Part shown: one piece after another, positions 35,572 to 41,253 of the stretch | Layout: every line of letters starts with the position of its first letter | Numbering within the stretch: position 1 is the stretch's first letter | Assembly: GCA_004293905.1 (NCBI GenBank) | Contig: RDZE01000035.1 | Span: forward strand, 1-41,253 | Source of the DNA: Cytophagales bacterium | GTDB lineage: Bacteria; Bacteroidota; Bacteroidia; Cytophagales; Microscillaceae | Direction of reading: 5' to 3' | Length of the DNA stretch: 41,253 bases | Program-made: the position numbers and the translations under genes | The notes under the pieces: generated by a model | What the model was told of the DNA's origin: nothing | The model's database searches: none | Seen by the model: only the letters and a program-made list of their open reading frames with translations

Positions 35572-36855
35572 ATGAGTAAAACATCAATAAAACGCTCAGA
35601 TGGCAAGGAAAGAAGCATATTGGGCTATATGTTTGATAGCAATAAATTAAAAGGCAAGAAACAAGCCGAATCACGCTATCAAGAAAACGAACTACCCAAA
35701 AAGGTAGACCTAAGACCTCACATGTCCCCCATAGAACAACAAGGAGGCACTTATAGTTGCGTAGCCAATGCCGTAGCAGGTGCTTACGAGTACTTAGCCA
35801 AGTGGCATACAGGAGAAGACTATGATGTCAGTCGCCTATTCATTTATTACAATGGGCGTGCCCTTGCTGGAATGGAAAACCAAGATGGAGGCTGTTATAT
35901 TGCTGATGCCATCGAAGGGCTCAAACAATACGGAGCTTGTGCCGAAAGCACTTGGGAGTTTGATGAAGAAATCGTCAATGATGAACCAAGCGAAGAAGCC
36001 TACGAAGAAGCCAGTAACTTTTTAGTAGAAGATATGCAATTAGTTGCCACAGACCTCAATGCATGGAAAAGCACTTTAGCAGAAGGCTACCCCATCATTT
36101 TTGGGCTCTCCCTCTACGACTCATTTGACCAGCATCGTAAAAAAGGGTATGTAGACCCTCCCAGTAAAAACGAAGTATCCAGAGCTGAACACTCAGGACA
36201 TGCTATGCTATGCGTAGGCTACTCAGACCGCGACCAAGTATTCATCGTCCGAAACTCTTGGGGAGAAGATTGGGGAGATAATGGTTATTGTTATATACCC
36301 TATAATTATATCATCAATGAACAATACAACGATGGCGACTCATGGGTGATCAAACAACTTGATAACATAGAATTTGGCGAAGAACAATGGGCAGACGATG
36401 ACGATTCCGTATTGAGCGAATACGACAGCGAAATTGCCAACATGACCGAAGAAGAATACCAAGAAATGCAAGATGCCATGGGCGATTATCCCTTAGAATA
36501 CAGACTCACCTTCTTATTTCTTTGGGGAGCAAGTGCCGATGACGATATGGCAGACGAAGAATGGGAACAAATAGCAAGCTATCTTGCCAATACACTCGAA
36601 GTACTCGGCTTAGACCTTGATGCCGAAGGACTTATGGAAGAAATGTGGGAAGAAATCAACAATGAAGATATCCTCAACGAAAGCATAGAACTCATAGGTG
36701 AATACCTTTCCCCAGAAGCCTTAGCCAATATCATAAACGACATAGAAGCCATCAGCGATACCGATGAAGTGAGCGAGGAAGAACAAAACTTCATTGACTA
36801 CCTCGTAGAACAATGGCAAATAGACTATCACGAAGACTCAGACGAAGATGAATAA
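35572..36855 (+). CDS. Cytoplasmic papain-like (C1 family) peptidase with C-terminal TerB-like domain
   Basis: 427 residues with no signal peptide. A C1-type core spans about 42-260. The oxyanion glutamine lies in PIEQQGG, catalytic C63 in TYSCVANAVAG, H210 in GHAMLCVGY and N228 in VRNSWGEDWGDNGY, so all papain catalytic residues are present. Papain precursors have an inhibitory propeptide of about 100 residues; here only about 40 residues precede the core. After a linker rich in acidic residues (about 265-300), residues of about 305-420 have the helical layout of TerB domains: FLFLWGASADDDMADEEW, LSPEALANIINDIEAIS and SDTDEVSEEEQNFIDYLVEQ, with the repeated acidic turn typical of that fold. 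This assignment is from pattern only. The protein ends in DEDE. A TATCTTAG box (35543-35550) may be part of its promoter. The downstream MFS gene overlaps it by 8 bases. Confidence 0.88.
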   Translation: MSKTSIKRSDGKERSILGYMFDSNKLKGKKQAESRYQENELPKKVDLRPHMSPIEQQGGTYSCVANAVAGAYEYLAKWHTGEDYDVSRLFIYYNGRALAGMENQDGGCYIADAIEGLKQYGACAESTWEFDEEIVNDEPSEEAYEEASNFLVEDMQLVATDLNAWKSTLAEGYPIIFGLSLYDSFDQHRKKGYVDPPSKNEVSRAEHSGHAMLCVGYSDRDQVFIVRNSWGEDWGDNGYCYIPYNYIINEQYNDGDSWVIKQLDNIEFGEEQWADDDDSVLSEYDSEIANMTEEEYQEMQDAMGDYPLEYRLTFLFLWGASADDDMADEEWEQIASYLANTLEVLGLDLDAEGLMEEMWEEINNEDILNESIELIGEYLSPEALANIINDIEAISDTDEVSEEEQNFIDYLVEQWQIDYHEDSDEDE

Positions 36856-38182
36856 CAACCAAGACCAAGAAAAAAACAAGCCCAGCGTTCTCAACGCATG
36901 GGCTTCTTATGATTGGGCAAACTCTGCCTACAATCTCGCCATTACTGTAGCCATCTTTCCCATTTATTACCAAGCCGCTACTGCCACCGCTTTTGGAGGA
37001 GATAAAGTCCAATTTTTTGGTCTAAATATTACAGGAAGTGTATTATACGAATACGCCATCTCTTTTTCATTCTTGTTAGCAGCCATACTTTCTCCTATCC
37101 TTTCAGGAATAGCCGATTATGGAGGCAGTAAAAAGTTTTTCATGAAATTTTTTACCTATTTAGGCGCAACAGCTTGTCTATTACTCTTTTTCTTTACAGG
37201 GAATAACATAGAGTTAGGCATCATTGCTGCCGTATTTGCAAGTTTAGGCTATGCTGGTGCCATCGTCTTCTATATCTCCTTTTTACCTGAAATAGCCACC
37301 GAAGACCGCTTCGATAATCTCAGTGCGAAAGGCTTTTCTTTAGGTTTTTTGGGTAGCCTCATTCATTTAGTCATCAGTTTAGTACTCATCACCTACCACG
37401 AAGCCATCGGAATTAGCCAAGGCATAGCCACAAGACTCTCTTTCTTATTTGTAGGTTTGTGGTGGATAGGTTTTGCACAAATTGCCTTTCGATACCTCAA
37501 AGTTACCCATAAAAAAAGTACTGCTGAAAATACATCTCCCGAATTTACTCAAAAACAATTACTCCAAAAAGGTTTTTTAGAAATCTACAAAGTGTACAAG
37601 CAAGTAAAAACAATGCGCTACACCAAACGATTTCTATTTGCTTTTTTTTGCTACAATATGGGCGCGCAAACCATTATGCTTTTAGCCAGTATTTTCGGAA
37701 GCAAAGAATTGCACATGGATTCAGGGAAACTAATTCTTACCATACTACTCCTACAAGTGGTTGGTATATTTGGAGCACAAATATTTGCTTTCATTTCCGA
37801 CAAAAAAGGAAACAAATTCTCTTTGATGCTCATGCTTTGTATTTGGCTTGTCATCTGCATGGGCGGATACTTCGTTTATAACGAAACTGCTTTCTATGTA
37901 TTAGCAAGTGCTGTAGGCTTAGTAATGGGAGGCATTCACCTCTCACGCTCCACCTATGCCAAACTAATACCTATGGGAACACCCGATACCACGTCCTTTT
38001 TTAGTTTTTATGATGTAATGGACAAAGTCGCAACAGCATTGGGCTTGTTTGTATATGGCATCGTAGAACATATCACAGGAAATCTACGCTACAGCGTACT
38101 TGCTTTGGGGCTTTTTTTCATTGTAGGGATAATTATTATGACTACAGTAAAAATAGAAAGTGCCACCGTTGAAAAAAAATAG
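36848..38182 (+). CDS. UMF1-type MFS transporter (Atg22-like)
   Basis: 444 residues with about twelve membrane segments. The opening NAWASYDWANSAYNLAI is the characteristic signature of the UMF1/vacuole effluxer Atg22-like branch of the major facilitator superfamily. Other family patterns are LAAILSPILSGIADYGG and YISFLPEIATEDRFDNLSAKGFS. In fungi Atg22 is involved in exporting amino acids from the vacuole; bacterial substrates are unknown. The ATG overlaps the end of the peptidase gene by 8 bases, implying coupled translation. A peptidase feeding an amino-acid-type carrier is an attractive idea but not shown. Confidence 0.9.
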   Translation: MNNNQDQEKNKPSVLNAWASYDWANSAYNLAITVAIFPIYYQAATATAFGGDKVQFFGLNITGSVLYEYAISFSFLLAAILSPILSGIADYGGSKKFFMKFFTYLGATACLLLFFFTGNNIELGIIAAVFASLGYAGAIVFYISFLPEIATEDRFDNLSAKGFSLGFLGSLIHLVISLVLITYHEAIGISQGIATRLSFLFVGLWWIGFAQIAFRYLKVTHKKSTAENTSPEFTQKQLLQKGFLEIYKVYKQVKTMRYTKRFLFAFFCYNMGAQTIMLLASIFGSKELHMDSGKLILTILLLQVVGIFGAQIFAFISDKKGNKFSLMLMLCIWLVICMGGYFVYNETAFYVLASAVGLVMGGIHLSRSTYAKLIPMGTPDTTSFFSFYDVMDKVATALGLFVYGIVEHITGNLRYSVLALGLFFIVGIIIMTTVKIESATVEKK

Positions 38183-38212
38183 TATGCATGCCTAATATTT
38201 TTTGAAAAAAAA

Positions 38213-38243
38213 TTGCACGAATCATAAATAAAATATAACTTTA
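38213..38243 (+). promoter_or_regulatory. Probable promoter of the acyl-CoA dehydrogenase gene
   Basis: TTG (38213-38215), 20 bases, then TAACTTTA (38236-38243), one base short of the TAnnTTTG box. The predicted leader is about 30-35 bases to the ATG at 38283. Confidence 0.45.
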
Positions 38244-38282
38244 CAATCGAAATCACAAATAAAAATAAATATAGTTACTAAT

Positions 38283-40097
38283 ATGGCAAAACAATATATA
38301 AGTGTTCGCAACTTAAAGTTCTTATTGCATGAAGTATTCAACGCAAGCGAAGTAACCAAATTCCCTCATTTTGAGCATATAGACAAAGAGGCAATCGACA
38401 TGATTTTGGACTCAGCCATGCAAATAGCTGACAACATAGCAGGTCCTATTGCGCAAGAAATGGACAGAAAACCCTCTGAGTTTGCCAACGGAAAAGTAAC
38501 CGTGCATCCCGATGTACACAAATTTATCCAAGCTATGGGCGAGGCAGGGCTGATAGGCTCGCAAGCCTCATTAGAAGTAGGTGGTTCACAACTGCCCGAA
38601 ACAGTACGCACAGCTACAGGTTTCTCTCTTACTGCCGCTAACAACAGTATCGTAATGTTCACAGGACTTACCAGCGGAGCAGCCAACCTCATTGCGACCT
38701 TCGGAAGTGAAGAACTCAAAAATACCTATCTGGAAAAAATGTACGCAGGCGAATGGCAAGGAACTATGTGCTTAACAGAACCTCAAGCAGGTAGCTCTCT
38801 GCACTACATCACCTCCTCAGCAACTCCCTTAGAAGATGGCTCTTACAAAATTCGTGGACAAAAAATATACATCTCCGCTGGCGACCACGACCAAACCGAA
38901 AACGTAATTCACTTATACCTTGCCAAAATAGACGGCGCACCCGCAGGTACAAAAGGAATTTCGCTTTTTGTAGTCCCTTCACAACGCATCGAAAACGGAC
39001 AATTTGTCGACAACGACATCACTACCATAGGCATTTATCACAAAATGGGACAAAAAGGCACACCTGCCATACACTTACAAACTGGTGCAAAACGCGATGA
39101 TTGCCGCGGTTGGTTAGTAGGAGAACCTCACAAAGGTTTGATGTACATGTTCCAAATGATGAACGAAGCACGCTTAGGAGTAGGACTTACAGGGGCTGCC
39201 ATTGCTTCGGCTGCCTACTACGAAGCCTTAGAATATGCCAATGAAAGACCACAAGGACAAGCACTTAGCATCAAAGGACAAGACCCCAATGCTCCTCAAA
39301 CACTCATCATCAATCACCCTGATGTAAAACGTTTATTACTGTTCCAAAAAGCAGTATTCGAAGGCTCTCTTGCGCTCATCTTACAATGTGCCAAATATGC
39401 CGACTTAGCACACGTATCTGAAGGTGAACAAAAAGAAAACTATAACCTACTCTTAGACATGCTCACACCCGTAGCCAAAGCCTACCCTACAGAAATGGGT
39501 ATTCAGGCAGTAAGCGCAGGGTTGCAATGCTTTGGTGGTGGAGGTTTCTGCGAAGATTTCCCCTTAGAAAGACTTTATCGTGATATTCGCATTACAAGTA
39601 TCTACGAAGGTACAACAGCCATTCAATCACAAGCCCTTTTGGGTAGAAACGTAACCATGAAAAATGGAAAAGCGGCGATGTTGTTCTTCCAAGAAGTAAT
39701 GAAAACAATTCAAGAGGCAAAAACCTATGATGAATTGAAAAAATATGCAACTGCCTTAGAAGAAGAAGGGCAAAAACTGCAAAAAGTAACACAACACCTC
39801 GTAGGGTTTGCGATGAAAGGTGATTTAGAACGATTCTTAGCCGATGCAACACTTTATATGGAGTACTTCGGTATTGTATGTATTGGTTGGCAATGGCTCA
39901 AACAAGGAATTGTTTCAAAACAAGCACTTTTGGCTGGCAAATCGCAAGGAGAAGCAGAAACTAACTTCTACGAAAGCAAGTTACATACGATGCGTTTCTT
40001 CTTTGCTTATGAAATGCCAAAATGCTATGCCTTAGCTACACGCCTCACAGACGATGAGATACTAACCTTGGCTACTGAAAAAGCAATGATTAACTAA
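38283..40097 (+). CDS. Acyl-CoA dehydrogenase, long form (about 600 residues)
   Basis: 604 residues, the long subfamily in which an extra C-terminal helical domain follows the usual N-terminal helical, beta-barrel and C-terminal helical domains. Diagnostic segments: MCLTEPQAGSSLHYITSS (flavin and substrate contact), GQKIYISAGDHDQTENVIHL, ARLGVGLTGAAIASAAYYEA, and LYRDIRITSIYEGTTAIQSQ near the flavin pocket. The family oxidises acyl-CoA to trans-2-enoyl-CoA with FAD and passes electrons to ETF. Close relatives include 3-methylmercaptopropionyl-CoA dehydrogenase, but chain length and substrate cannot be read from the sequence. No other beta-oxidation gene is adjacent. It is monocistronic with its own promoter and terminator. 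Confidence 0.93.
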   Translation: MAKQYISVRNLKFLLHEVFNASEVTKFPHFEHIDKEAIDMILDSAMQIADNIAGPIAQEMDRKPSEFANGKVTVHPDVHKFIQAMGEAGLIGSQASLEVGGSQLPETVRTATGFSLTAANNSIVMFTGLTSGAANLIATFGSEELKNTYLEKMYAGEWQGTMCLTEPQAGSSLHYITSSATPLEDGSYKIRGQKIYISAGDHDQTENVIHLYLAKIDGAPAGTKGISLFVVPSQRIENGQFVDNDITTIGIYHKMGQKGTPAIHLQTGAKRDDCRGWLVGEPHKGLMYMFQMMNEARLGVGLTGAAIASAAYYEALEYANERPQGQALSIKGQDPNAPQTLIINHPDVKRLLLFQKAVFEGSLALILQCAKYADLAHVSEGEQKENYNLLLDMLTPVAKAYPTEMGIQAVSAGLQCFGGGGFCEDFPLERLYRDIRITSIYEGTTAIQSQALLGRNVTMKNGKAAMLFFQEVMKTIQEAKTYDELKKYATALEEEGQKLQKVTQHLVGFAMKGDLERFLADATLYMEYFGIVCIGWQWLKQGIVSKQALLAGKSQGEAETNFYESKLHTMRFFFAYEMPKCYALATRLTDDEILTLATEKAMIN

Positions 40098-40132
40098 TCT
40101 ACAATTGCTTTTCTTTTTAGAATAAAATACAC

Positions 40133-40160
40133 AAAAGAGGGAACAAAATCCCTCTTTTTT
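40133..40160 (+). terminator. Rho-independent terminator after the acyl-CoA dehydrogenase gene
   Basis: AAAAGAGGG (40133-40141) pairs perfectly with CCCTCTTTT (40150-40158) around an 8-base loop, and the T run continues to 40161. It is well placed, 36 bases after the stop. Confidence 0.85.
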
Positions 40161-40260
40161 TATGTATCTGATTAGAAATACATTAGAGTGTATAAAAAAT
40201 AAAATATGCTTGTACTACCAAGCGCAGTATAGCCTGAAAGGTTGTAAGAAAACTCATTTT

Positions 40261-40566
40261 ATGATGGAACATGATAAATATATTATCAAAGAGCTACGAG
40301 AGGGCGCAATAGATATTGAGTACGATGGTTTTTTGAAAAATACGCACCCTGCTACTGCATTTTGGGTTGTTTGTAATATAGATACACAATATGCCACAGG
40401 CAAACAAATTGTAGTAGAAATACCTCCCTTATCTGAAAAAATGGTGATGAGTCATCATTGCGGACCCGTTTTGGAAAACGAATATGATTTTGAAATACTT
40501 GGTATTTTTGTTTTTTCAGAACTTCAAAAAATGTATGAAATGTTTCCCACTTTATCACAATTTTAA
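40261..40566 (+). CDS. Small protein of unknown function
   Basis: 101 residues from ATG 40261 (ATG 40264 is also possible). The frame extends upstream to 40162, but that part overlaps the terminator tail and reads as cysteine- and lysine-rich, non-protein-like sequence, so the internal start was chosen. There are no signal peptide or membrane segments. The composition is balanced (IIKELREGAIDIEYDGFLKN, then ATAFWVVCNIDTQYATG). No family was recognised. The gene is flanked on both sides by similar terminator-like sequences. Confidence 0.6.
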   Translation: MMEHDKYIIKELREGAIDIEYDGFLKNTHPATAFWVVCNIDTQYATGKQIVVEIPPLSEKMVMSHHCGPVLENEYDFEILGIFVFSELQKMYEMFPTLSQF

Positions 40567-40605
40567 TAGAAGAAATAATGATAATGAATGGTCATAAAAC
40601 ACGCC

Positions 40606-40634
40606 AAAGGAGGGAACAAGACCTTTCGTTTTTT
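40606..40634 (+). terminator. Weak terminator-like hairpin after the small gene
   Basis: AAAGG (40606-40610) and CCTTT (40622-40626) with a T run at 40629-40634. The stem is only 5 bp. The core GAGGGAACAA is shared with the stronger terminator at 40133-40160, suggesting a decayed copy. Confidence 0.35.
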
Positions 40635-40681
40635 CGTAATTAAAAAAATGGTTTTCTCATTACTTAACTGTTAATTGCTTT

Positions 40682-41152
40682 ATGAATACTACTGACTCAA
40701 ATCTCTCAAAAACATCTACTCCTAATATGGTACAAGGCACTATACTTCATGAATCTAAATATGCTAAACATATTTATCAGGAAGATAAAAAAACAATGTT
40801 TACTTATTGGTTTGCAGAAACTGCCGAAATGGACGAAACAGAGTTTAAACAAGAAATGGAGCAATGGCTTGCCGCTTCTCAACAATGCAAACCAAAATTT
40901 ATTTACGATTTATGTCGTGAGTTTATTTATCCTATTTCACCTGACGAACAAGTATGGTTAGCGCATCTGCTAAATACTCCTTGGATAGAAGTAGGAGTGG
41001 AAAAATACGCACATATAGTGCCTGAGGAACTCATTGCTAATATCTCTACTATGCAACTTTTCGAAGAGTTTGACAATATGGACATGCCTAACCAATTTAT
41101 CATCAGACATTTTTCAGATGACAATGAGGCATTGAATTGGCTACTTCAATAG
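40682..41152 (+). CDS. Protein of unknown function, possibly STAS/SpoIIAA-like
   Basis: 156 residues, soluble, with no export signal. The pattern (a first strand with YWFAETAEMDETEFKQEMEQ, a strand KPKFIYDL, a helix ISPDEQVWLAHLL, a further strand, then ISTMQLFEEFDN and a final FSDDNEALNWLLQ) resembles the SpoIIAA-like/STAS-type small proteins common in Bacteroidota, where the last helix is typically eAlxWL. This is a fold impression rather than a firm match. It stands alone with no clear promoter box, and a hairpin follows at the window end. Confidence 0.82.
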   Translation: MNTTDSNLSKTSTPNMVQGTILHESKYAKHIYQEDKKTMFTYWFAETAEMDETEFKQEMEQWLAASQQCKPKFIYDLCREFIYPISPDEQVWLAHLLNTPWIEVGVEKYAHIVPEELIANISTMQLFEEFDNMDMPNQFIIRHFSDDNEALNWLLQ

Positions 41153-41204
41153 AATTTTTGGTAGTGGTAAAGATTGTATGATAAGTTGAAAATAGACAAC
41201 AAGG

Positions 41205-41246
41205 ATTTACTTTTGTGTTATGTGCGAAATATCAACAAAAGTAAAT
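41205..41246. repeat. 12-bp inverted repeat near the window end
   Basis: ATTTACTTTTGT (41205-41216) and ACAAAAGTAAAT (41235-41246) are perfect reverse complements around an 18-base loop. GACAA (41195-41199) and TTGTC (41246-41250) could extend the pairing with a bulge. There is no T tract. It may be a transcript-end hairpin for the preceding gene or part of a leader or repeat continuing past the window. Confidence 0.5.
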
Positions 41247-41253
41247 TGTCCCC

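Noticed and set aside
40162..40260. Upstream extension of the 101-residue small gene
   Set aside because: It overlaps the tail of the acyl-CoA dehydrogenase terminator and reads as non-protein-like sequence; ATG 40261 is better.
1..41253. tRNA, rRNA, riboswitch, prophage, toxin-antitoxin and restriction-modification genes
   Set aside because: I looked for these by eye on both strands and saw no cloverleaf, rRNA-like segment, integrase, transposase, methyltransferase of the DNA type or paired small toxin genes. A covariance-model scan would be needed to exclude small RNAs.

Overview
The window reads as a chromosomal segment of a low-GC member of the Bacteroidota, most like the Cytophagales or a neighbouring order. 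The evidence is: two proteins ending in type B type IX secretion (T9SS) sorting domains and one ending in a type A sorting domain; the DUF1800/DUF1501 gene pair; an sdhCAB operon of the Bacteroidota type; promoter matches of the Bacteroidota form (TTTG, about 20 nt, TAnnTTTG); and starts without clear Shine-Dalgarno sequences. No rRNA, tRNA, CRISPR array, prophage or complete insertion sequence was recognised. Most of the window is ordinary core and envelope content.

Layout. (1) 1-2405: the tail of an unknown gene, then a secreted oligopeptidase B, ending at a terminator shared with the convergent operon. (2) 7894-2453, minus strand: a TPR plus type-1 periplasmic-binding-fold protein followed by a 1232-residue multi-pass NtrY-like histidine kinase. 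(3) 8019-10656: an ECF sigma factor, its zinc-finger anti-sigma factor and a secreted DUF4097-like beta-solenoid protein. (4) 12618-10672, minus strand: a T9SS-exported adhesin-like protein. (5) 12801-16307: sdhC-sdhA-sdhB with a good promoter. (6) 16308-17362: a small accessory patch holding a hairpin, a MITE-like palindromic repeat, a frameshifted short gene and an orphan lipoprotein with a near-ideal promoter. (7) 17470-19083: a short-chain dehydrogenase and rlmB. (8) 21756-19090, minus strand: a KdnB-like dehydrogenase and a membrane-anchored aminopropyltransferase. (9) 21862-26621: a tight four-gene run of hybrid kinase, secreted protein, surE and phosphoribosyltransferase. (10) 26702-30065: DUF1800 and DUF1501, closed by a strong terminator. 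(11) 33541-30164, minus strand: a 1125-residue calcium-repeat T9SS protein. (12) 33714-38182: an ABC exporter half, a papain-like peptidase with a TerB-like tail, and a UMF1-type MFS carrier. (13) 38283-41152: an acyl-CoA dehydrogenase and two small proteins of unknown role.

How the genes work together. Several units centre on the cell surface: three T9SS substrates, the DUF1800/DUF1501 pair, the sigma/anti-sigma/DUF4097 cassette and the periplasmic-binding-protein/kinase pair. sdhCAB supplies respiratory complex II. The least explained parts are the cytoplasmic peptidase/TerB-like fusion overlapping a transporter gene, the kinase-surE-PRTase run, the giant kinase with an LpoA-like partner, and the repeat/pseudogene patch at 16.3-17.4 kb. 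No complete defence system or clearly new system could be demonstrated. The peptidase/TerB-like fusion is the best candidate for something undescribed.
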